Source: Methylosinus trichosporium OB3b (GTDB taxonomy: Bacteria > Pseudomonadota > Alphaproteobacteria > Rhizobiales > Beijerinckiaceae). Taken from it: a DNA stretch of 64,000 nt. This document shows, one piece after another, positions 9,114-17,800 of the stretch. The stretch's first letter is position 1. Every line of letters starts with the position of its first letter. The DNA lies in assembly GCF_002752655.1 (NCBI RefSeq), contig NZ_CP023737.1, positions 3,310,001 through 3,374,000 of the forward strand. The letters are read 5' to 3'. Under the pieces are notes generated by a model that saw only the letters and a program-made list of their open reading frames with translations, did no database searches and was not told the DNA's origin. Both the position numbers and the translations under genes were made by a program.

Positions 9114-9962
9114 ATGCCCGGCTTCCTATCGCATCTGCTGACGGTCGCGGCCTTATCGTCGGCCACTCTCGCTTTCGCGCAGCAAACGCCGGCGAACGCC
9201 CCGCGCCGTGCTTTTCTCGTCTGCGCCGATCCGGCCAATCCGCCTTATTCGAGCAAGGACCGGGACGGGTTCGAGAACAAAATCGCCGCCGTGCTCGCCG
9301 CCGACATGACAGTCGACGTCGATTTCTTCTGGTTCGCCGGCCATAAGAGCTTCCTGCGGCGCACTCTGCTCGAGGGCATGTGCGACGCCGTCGTCGCTAT
9401 CCCGGAGGGGCTTCCGGCCACGGTGACGACGCGGCCCTATTTCGCGTCGAGCTTCGTCGCCGTGACGCGCTCCGCCGATACGCGTCGTTTCGTCTCCTTC
9501 GACGACGAATGGCTGCGAGAGGCGCGCATCGGATTGCCGCTCGTCGGCAATGAAGGCGCGACGACGCCCCCGGCGCTGTCGCTGTCGACGCGCGGCTTCA
9601 CCGAGCATATCACGCCCTTTCCCATGTGGGCGGAGGACGGCGCGTCGCAACCGCCGCAGGGCCGTATCATCGACGCGGTGGCCGCGGGGGAGATCGATGT
9701 CGCTTTCGTCTGGGGGCCTGTCGCAGGCTTCTTCGCGCGCAAGCACGGCGGCGCGCTGCGAATTGAGCCCATTACTCATGATCCGCGGCGGCCGGAGGTC
9801 GCCTTCGTCTTTCCCATGGCGGTCGGCGTGCGCAAGGCGGATGTCGCCTTGCGCGATCGGCTGCAGCGCGCACTCGACGCTCACACCGTTGAGATCGCCG
9901 CCATTCTGCGCGAATCGGGCGTGCCGCTGGTCGCCGCGGCGCCGGAGAAAGTGAAGCCTTGA
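9114..9962 (+). CDS. XoxJ/MxaJ-like periplasmic substrate-binding protein
   Basis: 282 aa. Start set at ATG 9114, which follows a good GAGGGAGAG site and opens a signal peptide (cleavage after about LAFAQ). The mature protein begins with LVCADPANPPYSS, the SBP_bac_3-type opening typical of quinoprotein-dehydrogenase-associated binding proteins. XoxJ and MxaJ are thought to help activate or load the partner dehydrogenase rather than to import solutes; no permease or ATPase genes are nearby. It lies 69 bases after the dehydrogenase and 30 before the cytochrome c gene. The XoxJ-type assignment rests on fold and context. Confidence 0.85.
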   Translation: MPGFLSHLLTVAALSSATLAFAQQTPANAPRRAFLVCADPANPPYSSKDRDGFENKIAAVLAADMTVDVDFFWFAGHKSFLRRTLLEGMCDAVVAIPEGLPATVTTRPYFASSFVAVTRSADTRRFVSFDDEWLREARIGLPLVGNEGATTPPALSLSTRGFTEHITPFPMWAEDGASQPPQGRIIDAVAAGEIDVAFVWGPVAGFFARKHGGALRIEPITHDPRRPEVAFVFPMAVGVRKADVALRDRLQRALDAHTVEIAAILRESGVPLVAAAPEKVKP

Positions 9963-9992
9963 AACCGCGGTCGACAGAAGAGGACGAACGAG

Positions 9993-10334
9993 ATGCGCAT
10001 CAAATTCATCGTGGCCGTGTCGGCCTTTGCCGTCGCAGCTCTGGCGCCGGTCGTGGCTTCGGCCGGCGCGTCGGAGGGACGCAAGGCGTGGATGAAGCTC
10101 AACTGCAACGGTTGCCATGGCGACAATGGCGGCGGCGGCATGGGGCCGAATGTGCGCCACAAGGAGGCCGGCGACGTTCGCGAGGCCATGTATGGCGACA
10201 AGAAGGAAGGCGGAATGCGTTCCTACAAGGGCCTCGCCCTCGTCGGACCGAACGACATCGCCGATATCGCCGCTTATCTCGCCACCATCGGCACGTCGAA
10301 AGAGCCCAAATGGGTAGATTGGTGGCGTCACTGA
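9993..10334 (+). CDS. Small class I c-type cytochrome, likely electron acceptor of the PQQ dehydrogenase
   Basis: 113 aa with a signal peptide ending about residue 24 (VASAG). One haem site: Cys38-Asn-Gly-Cys41-His42. Met75 in the GGMRSY segment is the likely second axial ligand. In methylotrophs the gene after a xoxF is often xoxG, the cytochrome cL that takes electrons from the dehydrogenase; that role fits here. At about 90 mature residues it is much shorter than usual XoxG/MxaG proteins, so I do not give the gene symbol. Confidence 0.85.
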   Translation: MRIKFIVAVSAFAVAALAPVVASAGASEGRKAWMKLNCNGCHGDNGGGGMGPNVRHKEAGDVREAMYGDKKEGGMRSYKGLALVGPNDIADIAAYLATIGTSKEPKWVDWWRH

Positions 10335-10957
10335 AGCCGTCGTGACGCTCTGCGCGCCTTTGAGGGGTTCGACGCCGTAGACATCATCGACCACCGCGAT
10401 CGTCGCCGACGAATGAATATGATACTGGCGGCGGCGTCGGGGTCGAGTGGGCGCAGCAGAACGTCCGATCGGCAGCACGGTCAGCTCTCGCTCTCGGTTC
10501 GGGACAGAGAACATTCGGCGATGCGCTGCTCGACCCGAAGCCGGTCAATAACCGCCTTCGCGAGACGGTGCGCCTCTATCGCGAGCGAACCAGCGTTTGA
10601 GGCGCGCCTGACGGAAGTGACGAGAAGCTTCGCGACGATCGGGGGCGACTAAACGCTTTCGTCGACCTCCGTGCAGCTCGCCGAGCTGCCGGAGCAAACC
10701 CTGCGGAAGCTGCCGAAATATCCGCGCGCCGGCGACGCGCTGCCGGGTCGGCTCGCTGTCGATCGGCGGCGATAAAGCGGATACGGCCGGTCTCTGCTTG
10801 CCGATGCTCTCTATCGCGCCGCCCGGAGCGAGATCGCCTCACTCGCCTCGATCGACGACGCGAAGGAGGACAGCGCCCGCCTCGTCCCCTGAACGGGTGA
10901 TGCGCCCGGCGGCGGTCCCGCTTACGGGTTATTCATATTTGAAAAAATTTTCAGCGG
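10335..10957. other. Gene-poor region, possible degraded coding sequence on the + strand
   Basis: No intact gene. Short plus-strand segments look translated: FGDALLDPKPVNN near 10510-10560, LAELPEQTLRKLPKYPRAGD near 10677-10737, and DALYRAARSEIASL near 10804-10850 ending at a TGA about 10890. They lie in different frames and I cannot name a family. A strong plus-strand terminator follows at 10958, which would suit the end of a once-working gene. Confidence 0.3.
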
Positions 10958-10994
10958 GGACGTGACAGCGCAAGTCGTCACGTCCTCATTTTTT
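10958..10994 (+). terminator. Rho-independent terminator
   Basis: Perfect 9-bp inverted repeat GGACGTGAC / GTCACGTCC (10958-10966 and 10977-10985) with a 10-base loop, followed by TCATTTTTTCGTTTTT. The orientation ends plus-strand transcription, yet no intact gene precedes it within 600 bases. It also shows that the frame open from 10962 cannot be the true start of the ATPase. Confidence 0.85.
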
Positions 10995-11114
10995 CGTTTT
11001 TCCCCGGCAGCTCCGCGCGGTCGCGCGAGCTGGCGGTCGCGGGGGAAGCGAGCCATATGTCTCGCTGCGTTCGCTCGGACGCGCGCGCGCCACCAACCTC
11101 GGACGATCTCAGTC

Positions 11115-14099
11115 ATGTCTGCGCAGAGGAGAGCCGATCTGGCGCTGGCGCGCGCGCAAATCATCCATGCGGCGGTTCCCGGCCGCGTGCGCATTCGTCA
11201 TCTCGGCCTCTCGGGACGAAGCGCGCTCGCCGAGACGGTGACGAGCCGGCTGCTGGCCTGTCCCGGCGTCACACGCGCGCGCGCGAGCGCCACGACCGCG
11301 ACCGTGCTGGCTGAATTTTCCGCACCGGCGTCCATGGCGCAGATCAGACTGGCGGTGGATGACGCCGTCGCCGAACAGGACCAGGCCGCGGTCTCGCGTG
11401 CGGACATGGCGCAGGACGCAGTGCAGGGTGTGGCGAAGGACGACGGCGCCGCCGATCCGCCATGGCATGCGATGACCGCCGCCGAGGCGGCGCGGCGGCT
11501 GCGCGTCGGCGTCGAGGCCGGTCTCGACGATGAGGAGGCGGCGCGCCGCCTCGCGACGCTCGGGCGCAATGAAATTCCGCATGTGAAGCCGCGCTCGACG
11601 CTGGCCATTTTCGCCGATCAGATGGTCAGCCTGCCGGTCGGTCTCCTCATCGGCTCGGCGGCGCTGTCGGTGATGACCGGCGGCGTGATCGACGCCGCCG
11701 TCATCGCCGCGGTCGTGCTGCTGAACGCCGGCGTCGCCACGGCGACGGAGCGTCGCGCCGAGCGAACCATCCGCAGCCTCTCGGATTATGCGCCGCGGCC
11801 GACGCCAGTGATGCGCAGCGGCGCGCGCGCTCTCCTCGATCCTGCGGAGATCGTGCGCGGCGACATTCTGCTGCTCGAGCGCGGCATGCTGATCCCCGCC
11901 GACGCTCGGCTGATCTCCTGCGCCGATTTCTCGGTCAATGAAGCGGCCTTGACCGGCGAGGCGGCTCCGGCGCGCAAGGCGGCGGGGCGGACGCTGCCTG
12001 CGGCGACGGTCCTGCCGGAGCGTTGCAACATGCTCTATCGCGGTACGGCGGTCACCGGCGGCTGCGCGGCCGCGCTCGTCACCGCGACGGGGGGAGCGAC
12101 GGAAATCGGCCGCATTCAGCGGCTGCTCGGCGCGCTGCGCCCGCCGGCGACGCCGATGCAGCGCCAGCTCTACGACGTCGAGCGCGAGCTGATCGTCGTC
12201 AGCGCGCTCGTCTGCGGCGTCGTGTTCGGCATCGGCGTCTATCGCGGGCGAGGTCTGATCCTGATGCTCCGCAATGCGATCTCCCTCGTCGTCGCGGCGA
12301 TCCCCGAGGGCTTGCCGGCCGTCGCCACCACCACTCTGGCGCTCGGCGTCGAGAACATGCGCCGCCATGATGTGCTGGCGCGCAAGCTCGACGCGGTGGA
12401 GACGCTCGGCGCCATGGAGGTGATCGGCCTCGACAAGACCGGCACGCTGACGGAAAACCGCATGCGCATGGTCGCCGCCCATGTCGACGGCGCGCTGCTG
12501 GCGCTCGAGGGCGGACGGCTCGTCGAGGGCGATGCGGAGGCGCGGACCATGACGAAGCGGCTGCTCGAGGCGGCTGCTCTGTGCAGCGACGCCGTTCTGG
12601 AGCCGGCGGGCGCGGTGGCGCATATCGATGGCACGCCCACCGAGAGCGCGCTCATCGAGGCGGCGCTCGCCTTCGGCGTGGATGTCGCGGCGCTGCGCGC
12701 CGATGCGCCGCTCCTCGCCGACGTTCCCCGCTCCGAACACCGCATGCGCATGAGCACGCTGCATCGGAGGGACGATGGCGGAGAATTGCTCTGCGTCAAA
12801 GGCGATCCCGAGGAGGTGTTGCGCCGCTGCGCCGGCCGGGCGGCGCGGGAGGGCGTCGCGCCGCTCGACGAGGCGGCGCGCTCGAGCATTCGCGAAGCCA
12901 ATGCGCAAATGGCTTCGCGCGCGCTGCGCGTGCTCGGCGTCGCGGTCTCGGAGGTGGGCGGCGATCCCTATGACGAGCGCGAGCTCGTCTGGCTCGGCCT
13001 CGCCGGCCTCGTCGATCCCATCCGTCCGGGCGTTCCGTCGGCGCTGAAGCTGCTGCATCGCGCCGGCGTTCGCTCCGTCATGATCACGGGAGACCAGAGC
13101 GCGACCGCGCTCGCCATCGCGCGCCAGCTCGATCTGGGCGACGGCGGCGACGTCGTTGTGCTGGAGGCGGGCGAGATCGCCGCGCTTCCGCCGGAGACGC
13201 TGGCGGCGCGAAGCGCGCGGGCGCAAGTGTTCGCGCGCGTCAGCCCGGTCGACAAGCTCAACATTGTCAAGGCGTTGCAGAACGGCGGGCGCGTCGTCGG
13301 CATGACCGGCGACGGCGTCAACGACGGCCCGGCGCTGCGCGCCGCCGACATCAGCATCGCCATGGGCGGAGACGGAGCCGACGTCGCCCGCGAGGTCGCC
13401 GATATGGTGCTGGTCTCCAATGATCTTCACGGCGTCGTCGAGGCGGTGCGGCTCGGCCGCGCCACTCATGCGAATATCCGCAAGGTGCTGCGCTATCTCA
13501 TCGCGACGAGCGTGTCCGAGACTTTCGTCATGCTGGGGGCCGCGCTGCTCGACGGCGGCGTCGCCATGAGCTCGACGCAGCTGCTTTGGCTCAACATCGC
13601 CGGAGAGCCGCTGCCGGCGCTGGCGCTCGGCCTCGAGGAGCCGGAAGACGGTCTCCTCGAGCAGCCGCCGCGCGATGCGCGCGCGCCGATCCTGGCGCCG
13701 GCCGATTTTCGCTCGCTTCTCCTCGAAGGCGTCGTGCTGGGATCTTGCGCGCTCGCCGCCTATTCGCTCGCCGGCGGCGCGCGCGACGCCGCGCGCTCGG
13801 GGACGGTCACATTTCATGGGCTGACCCTCGGCCAGCTCCTCTATTCGGTGAGCTGCCGATCGGAGCGCGCCGGTCTCGCCGCCAAGGTGATGCGCGCGCC
13901 CAATCGCAAGCTCGTCGGAGCGATCCTTCTCTCGACGGCCGTGCAGGCGGCGGCGCAGGTCTTTCCCGTGACGCGCCGCATCCTCGGGCTCGCGCCGATC
14001 GGCGGCCGCGACCTCTTCGCCATAGCGGGCGTCGCGATCGGCTCCGCGGTCGCCAATGACGCGATCCGCGCGCTTTCGGGCGCAGCGCCGAAAAAGTGA
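11115..14099 (+). CDS. Cation-transporting P-type ATPase with N-terminal HMA-like domain
   Basis: 994 aa from ATG 11115; the open frame reaches back to 10962, but that overlaps a terminator. No clear ribosome binding site precedes ATG 11115, so the start is tentative. Residues about 10-90 form an HMA-like fold (PGRVRIRHLGL) without the CxxC metal motif. Then come the cation-ATPase N-terminal region, the actuator loop with LTGEAAP, PEGLPA in membrane segment 4, the phosphorylation site Asp440 in DKTGTLTEN, and the hinge MTGDGVNDGPAL. PEGLPA and the absence of CPC point to a type II-like pump (Ca, Mn or similar) rather than a heavy-metal type I pump. Ion unknown. The two converging genes downstream include a stand-alone HMA-like protein with the same GRxRxR signature. 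Confidence 0.88.
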   Translation: MSAQRRADLALARAQIIHAAVPGRVRIRHLGLSGRSALAETVTSRLLACPGVTRARASATTATVLAEFSAPASMAQIRLAVDDAVAEQDQAAVSRADMAQDAVQGVAKDDGAADPPWHAMTAAEAARRLRVGVEAGLDDEEAARRLATLGRNEIPHVKPRSTLAIFADQMVSLPVGLLIGSAALSVMTGGVIDAAVIAAVVLLNAGVATATERRAERTIRSLSDYAPRPTPVMRSGARALLDPAEIVRGDILLLERGMLIPADARLISCADFSVNEAALTGEAAPARKAAGRTLPAATVLPERCNMLYRGTAVTGGCAAALVTATGGATEIGRIQRLLGALRPPATPMQRQLYDVERELIVVSALVCGVVFGIGVYRGRGLILMLRNAISLVVAAIPEGLPAVATTTLALGVENMRRHDVLARKLDAVETLGAMEVIGLDKTGTLTENRMRMVAAHVDGALLALEGGRLVEGDAEARTMTKRLLEAAALCSDAVLEPAGAVAHIDGTPTESALIEAALAFGVDVAALRADAPLLADVPRSEHRMRMSTLHRRDDGGELLCVKGDPEEVLRRCAGRAAREGVAPLDEAARSSIREANAQMASRALRVLGVAVSEVGGDPYDERELVWLGLAGLVDPIRPGVPSALKLLHRAGVRSVMITGDQSATALAIARQLDLGDGGDVVVLEAGEIAALPPETLAARSARAQVFARVSPVDKLNIVKALQNGGRVVGMTGDGVNDGPALRAADISIAMGGDGADVAREVADMVLVSNDLHGVVEAVRLGRATHANIRKVLRYLIATSVSETFVMLGAALLDGGVAMSSTQLLWLNIAGEPLPALALGLEEPEDGLLEQPPRDARAPILAPADFRSLLLEGVVLGSCALAAYSLAGGARDAARSGTVTFHGLTLGQLLYSVSCRSERAGLAAKVMRAPNRKLVGAILLSTAVQAAAQVFPVTRRILGLAPIGGRDLFAIAGVAIGSAVANDAIRALSGAAPKK

Positions 14100-14140
14100 G
14101 GCGTCAGTAGAGCCAGCAACAAAGGGGCCGCCTCACGGCT

Positions 14141-14171
14141 CTGGATTGCTTCGCTCCGCTCGCAATGACGG
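14141..14171. repeat. Dispersed palindromic intergenic repeat
   Basis: CTGGATTGCTTCGCTCCGCT followed by CGCAATGACGG: ATTGC/GCAAT arms around a TTCGCTCCGCTC centre. This is a widespread intergenic element in proteobacterial genomes. Single copy in this window, placed between the convergent ATPase and HMA genes, where it may act as a stem-loop terminator. Confidence 0.55.
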
Positions 14172-14179
14172 ACGTCGAC

Positions 14180-14623
14180 CTATTCGTCCACGCCCCAATC
14201 GTCGCCGAGCGCGAAGCGGAAGCCGGCGAGAGCCGCCGCACGCCAGGCGAGCGTGAGCGCCGATGGGAACAGCTTCTCCTTGCGGATTTGCCAGAGGGCG
14301 GCGGCGGCGAGAGCGAGCGCCGCCACTGCGCGCGGGCTCGGCTTCGGCGCCGCCGGCTCGGCGATCTGCGGGCGCTCGCCCTCGAGCCGGAACAGTCCGG
14401 CCGTCTGCGCCGCTGCGCCTATGTCGGCGAGAGGGCCGTCATGGAAGATCAGCAGGCCGCCGGTGAGGGCCGCCGGCTCGGCCCGGCTGACGCCGTCGAG
14501 CCCGGCGAGCTTGCTCGCGACATCGGCGAAGAATGTCTCGTCGCCGCGCCTTTGCGCGAGGCGCAGGCGCGTGCGTCCCTCCATCTGATGCGCGATGATC
14601 GCGACCGGAAGCGCCTCACTCAT
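14180..14623 (-). CDS. HMA-like domain protein with C-terminal membrane segment
   Basis: 147 aa. Residues about 8-75 form a ferredoxin-like HMA-type domain (EGRTRLRLAQRRGDE...LAGLDGVSRAEP) that lacks the CxxC copper or zinc motif. A hydrophobic segment follows (VAALALAAAALW). The start ATG overlaps the upstream gene's stop by 8 bases, so translation is coupled. The domain resembles the N-terminal part of the neighbouring P-type ATPase. I infer a regulatory or docking role for that pump; function otherwise unknown. Confidence 0.75.
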   Translation of the reverse strand: MSEALPVAIIAHQMEGRTRLRLAQRRGDETFFADVASKLAGLDGVSRAEPAALTGGLLIFHDGPLADIGAAAQTAGLFRLEGERPQIAEPAAPKPSPRAVAALALAAAALWQIRKEKLFPSALTLAWRAAALAGFRFALGDDWGVDE

Positions 14624-15116
14624 GCTCTCCCCCGGCGCGCGCTCGCTTGATCGCGGAGAGATCGATCGTTTCCGCGGAGGCGCCCGCTTCCCTCCGGCCG
14701 GCCTCGATGATGGCGCGGGCGCGCTCCTCGGCGGCGGCGATCGCTTCGGCGAGTCTGTCGCTCTGCGGCTCGCCGGCCGATTCGGCATAGAGCGCGCGCA
14801 CGGCGGCGGCGATCTCGGCGCGGCGCACCAGCTCCGCATTGCGCTCCTGCGCGGCCTTCTGCGCATCGGCGCGGATCGTCGCGGCGACAGTCGCCGTTCG
14901 CTCCTCCACGACCTCGGCGGTCGCTTCCGCGAACAAATCCTCGGCCTGCTCCACCAGCTCCGCCTGGCGCACGCGGGCTTCGTGGAGCGCCGCCAACGCC
15001 GCCTTGATCGCCGCTTTGGCGCCGGGGCGCGCGGCCTCCGCCATTTCCTTTCCGCCGAGCGCGACGGCTGCCGCGCCGGCGACGGCTCCCAGAGCAAAAC
15101 CCGCCAAAGGCCACAT
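14616..15116 (-). CDS. Ala/Glu-rich membrane-anchored protein (DUF5132-like)
   Basis: 166 aa. An N-terminal hydrophobic Gly/Ala anchor (WPLAGFALGAVAGAAAVAL) is followed by a long Ala/Glu/Arg-rich helix, likely coiled coil, over about residues 40-150. The layout matches DUF5132-type proteins that travel with HMA-domain proteins and cation ATPases. First gene of a two-gene minus-strand operon with the HMA-like protein, converging on the ATPase. Function unknown; a structural partner of the pump is an inference. Confidence 0.72.
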   Translation of the reverse strand: MWPLAGFALGAVAGAAAVALGGKEMAEAARPGAKAAIKAALAALHEARVRQAELVEQAEDLFAEATAEVVEERTATVAATIRADAQKAAQERNAELVRRAEIAAAVRALYAESAGEPQSDRLAEAIAAAEERARAIIEAGRREAGASAETIDLSAIKRARAGGEHE

Positions 15117-15300
15117 GAGCGTTCCTCCACCGTGGGGCGATTCTACCGTTTCATCGCCTCAGAGACAGCTCGCGCTTCGCCGGATCCTCGGCCTCGATCT
15201 GCTGCGGCGCCGCGATCGACGTCGATGCTTTCACACCGTCTCGCGACATATCTCTGCCCGGCGTCCTCGAACCCCAGTCCTCGAACCCCGAGAGCTCACA

Positions 15301-16002
15301 ATGCAGCCCTTCGTCTGGCGATTGTCGGAGCCGTCGTTCTTCGGGCTCGCGCTGCAGGTCGCGGGCGTCAATTTCCTGCTTTCCGGCGACAATGTCGTCG
15401 CGATCACACTCGCCGCGCGCGAGCTCCCTTTGCGTCGGCGACGCTGGGGCATGGCGCTGGGCGTCGGCGTCGCCGTCCTCTTGACGGCTTTTTTTATCGC
15501 CATCGTGTCGTTTCTGATGCGCATTCCCTTCTTGCGGCTCCTGGCCGGCGCCGCGCTCCTGCAAATCGCCTTTCATCTAGGGCTGCCGAATCGAGACGGC
15601 GACCAACGCGCCATCTCCGGCGACGGCGTGATCCGAGCGGCCCGCGCGATCGCCGTCGCCACTCTGGTGATGAGCCTCGACAATGTGATCGCGATCGCGG
15701 CCGTCGCGCGCGACGATCTCGCGGCGATAGTCTTCGGGCTCCTCCTCAGCATTCCCCTGGTGGTTGTCGGCGCCGAAGCGCTCGCCGTCCTGTTCGATCG
15801 ATTTCCCGCGCTCGCTCTGCCGGGCGCTGGGCTGCTCGGATGGATCGCCGGCGAGACAATCGCCACGGATCCGGCCGTCACCCAAGTCGTCGAGGCGACG
15901 CTCGGATCCGCGGCTGCGCCCGGGGTCGGCTTCACAGGCGCCATGGCCGGCGCCGGCGCCGTTTTATTCGCGCGATCGCCGTCGATCCTCAAAGCGCGCT
16001 GA
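15301..16002 (+). CDS. TerC-family integral membrane protein (YjbE type)
   Basis: 233 aa, starting at ATG 15301 where the TerC homology begins. The signature NFLLSGDNVVAITLAA near the N-terminus and the matching half-repeat MSLDNVIAIAAVA near residue 125 carry the conserved Asp-Asn pairs of the family. About seven hydrophobic segments. TerC relatives are linked to metal-ion efflux (Mn, Ca) and tellurite resistance. Lies divergent from the HMA/DUF5132-like pair and close to the P-type ATPase, so the block 11115-16002 may be a metal-homeostasis island. No yybP-ykoY riboswitch could be recognised in the 184-base leader. Confidence 0.85.
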   Translation: MQPFVWRLSEPSFFGLALQVAGVNFLLSGDNVVAITLAARELPLRRRRWGMALGVGVAVLLTAFFIAIVSFLMRIPFLRLLAGAALLQIAFHLGLPNRDGDQRAISGDGVIRAARAIAVATLVMSLDNVIAIAAVARDDLAAIVFGLLLSIPLVVVGAEALAVLFDRFPALALPGAGLLGWIAGETIATDPAVTQVVEATLGSAAAPGVGFTGAMAGAGAVLFARSPSILKAR

Positions 16003-16076
16003 CCGCTCGCCGATCGGGAAATATGCTATGCTTTGTCGGTGAGCGCCCTCTGACGAGCAGGATCGATTTGCGCCTG

Positions 16077-17048
16077 ATGTTCCGAAATATCCTGACGGCT
16101 TCCCTCCTCGCCGCGCTCTGCGCGCCGGCGCAGGCGGCCGACCGCATCCGCCTCGCTCTGCAGAAGACCGGCACGGGCGCCTGGGAGATCGCGGTGGTGC
16201 GCGCGCTCGGGCTCGATAAGGAGGCGGATCTCGAGCTCGAGGTCGCCGAGCTCGCCAGCACCGACGCCGCCAAGATCGCGATCCAGAACGGCGCCGCCGA
16301 CATTGTCGTCTCCGATTGGCTGTGGGTGGCGCGCCAGCGCGGCGACGGGGCGCGGCTCACCCTTTCTCCCCATTCCAGCGCCATCGGCGCCGTGATGGCG
16401 AAGAACGCCGCCATCCACAGCGTCGCCGATCTTTCGGGCAAGACGCTCGGCGTCGCCGGCGGGCCGCTCGACAAGGCCTGGCTGCTGCTGCGCGCCTATG
16501 CGCTGCGGCAGGGCGTCGATCTCACGAAATCCGCGACCATCGTCTATGGCGCGCCGCCGCTCATCGCGGAGAAGGCGGCGCAGGGCGAGCTCGACGCCGC
16601 GCTGGTCTTCTGGAATTTCGCCGTCGATCTCGAGGCGCGCGGCCTCTCTCGCGTCCTCGACATGCGGGACGTCGAGACAGCGCTCGGCGCGACGGCGGCG
16701 CCGATCGTCACCGGCTATGTGTTCGACGAGCGCTTCGCCGCTGCGAACGGGCCGGCGCTGGCCCGCTTCCTCGCTGTGGCGGCGAAGACCAAGCGCTTGA
16801 TCGTGAGCTCGGGCGCCGCCTGGAACATCGCCGCGGCGCAAATCCGGACGAGCGATGCGGCGACCCTCGCCCTCTATCGTAAGCACTATGCGGAAGGGAT
16901 TCCGAGCCGCAGCCTCGAGGAGGAGCGCCGCGACGCCGCCGCGCTCTATGCGACCCTCGCGCAGATCGGCGGGACGGCGCTGGTCGGCAGAGCGACGACA
17001 TTGCCGGCGGGCACGTTCTACGAGGCGGCTTCGCCGGGCGTGAGATGA
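16077..17048 (+). CDS. ABC importer periplasmic binding protein (NMT1/SsuA-like)
   Basis: 323 aa. Start chosen at ATG 16077, which opens a clean signal peptide (LTASLLAALCAPAQA, cleavage before ADRI). An in-frame ATG at 16023 would add a poor leader. The mature protein has the two-lobe NMT1/THI5-like fold of sulfonate, taurine, nitrate and thiamine-precursor binding proteins, with NGAADIVVSDWLW and the LSGKTLGVAGGPLDKAW hinge region. Its stop overlaps the permease start as ATGA. Ligand cannot be read from sequence; no sulfonate-oxidising gene is adjacent. Confidence 0.85.
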   Translation: MFRNILTASLLAALCAPAQAADRIRLALQKTGTGAWEIAVVRALGLDKEADLELEVAELASTDAAKIAIQNGAADIVVSDWLWVARQRGDGARLTLSPHSSAIGAVMAKNAAIHSVADLSGKTLGVAGGPLDKAWLLLRAYALRQGVDLTKSATIVYGAPPLIAEKAAQGELDAALVFWNFAVDLEARGLSRVLDMRDVETALGATAAPIVTGYVFDERFAAANGPALARFLAVAAKTKRLIVSSGAAWNIAAAQIRTSDAATLALYRKHYAEGIPSRSLEEERRDAAALYATLAQIGGTALVGRATTLPAGTFYEAASPGVR

Positions 17049-17800
17049 TCCGTCTCGCTTCCGCCGCTCTGCTGCTGCTGTGCTGGCAGGCGGCGGCGTT
17101 CTTCGCCGATCCGCGCCTGCTGCCCGGCCCCGCGCCGGTGTTCGCGGCGATGCTCGAGCAGGCGCAGTCCGGCGCGCTGTTTTCCAATCTCGCCGCGACG
17201 CTCGGGCGCGTCGCCGCCGCCTTTCTTCTCGCCATGAGCCTCGGCTCGGCGCTCGGCTACGCCATGGGCCGGCGCGCGCTCGTCGACCGGCTGCTCGACC
17301 CCTGGGTGGTGGTGCTGCTCAATCTGCCGGCGCTCGTCGTCATCGTGCTCGCTTATCTCTGGGCCGGGCTCACCGAGGCGGCGGCGATCGGCGCCGTGGC
17401 GCTGAACAAGCTGCCCAACGCCATCGTGGTGATGCGCGAAGGCGCGCGGTCGCTGGACGCGCGGCTCGATGAGATGGCTGAGGCGTTCCGCTTCTCGCCG
17501 GCGACGCGGCTGCGCCATGTGGTGGCGCCGCAGCTCGCGCCCTATATCGCCGCTTCGACGCGCTCCGGCCTCTCGCTCGTCTGGAAGATCGTGCTGGTGG
17601 TGGAGCTGATCGGCCGCTCCAATGGCGTCGGCTTCGAGATCAATATGGCGTTTCAGCTTTTCGACGTGCGTTTGCTGCTCGCTTATGCGATCCCCTTCGT
17701 CCTCCTGATGCTCGGCGTCGAAACGCTTCTGGTGCAGCCTCTCGAACGACATGTCTCACGATGGCGCCGCAGCCCTGCTCGAGGTCAGGGTCACATCTAA
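17045..17800 (+). CDS. ABC importer permease (SsuC/TauC-like)
   Basis: 251 aa with about six membrane segments. The EAA loop that docks the ATPase is seen near residues 138-160 (LDEMAEAFRFSPATRLRHVVAPQLAPYI). Starts by a 4-base ATGA overlap with the binding-protein gene and overlaps the ATPase gene by 50 bases, so the three are one translationally coupled operon. Substrate class follows that of the binding protein. Confidence 0.88.
   Translation: MIRLASAALLLLCWQAAAFFADPRLLPGPAPVFAAMLEQAQSGALFSNLAATLGRVAAAFLLAMSLGSALGYAMGRRALVDRLLDPWVVVLLNLPALVVIVLAYLWAGLTEAAAIGAVALNKLPNAIVVMREGARSLDARLDEMAEAFRFSPATRLRHVVAPQLAPYIAASTRSGLSLVWKIVLVVELIGRSNGVGFEINMAFQLFDVRLLLAYAIPFVLLMLGVETLLVQPLERHVSRWRRSPARGQGHI

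Noticed and set aside
10962..11114. N-terminal extension of the P-type ATPase to 10962
   Set aside because: It would start inside a strong terminator hairpin and encode an Arg-rich, unconserved leader.
11109..13817. A 902-codon open frame antisense to the P-type ATPase
   Set aside because: No family resemblance, Arg/His/Ala-rich, and it mirrors the codon-position bias of the real ATPase gene.
15117..15300. Possible yybP-ykoY (Mn) riboswitch before the TerC gene
   Set aside because: The conserved paired core could not be found in the 184-base leader.
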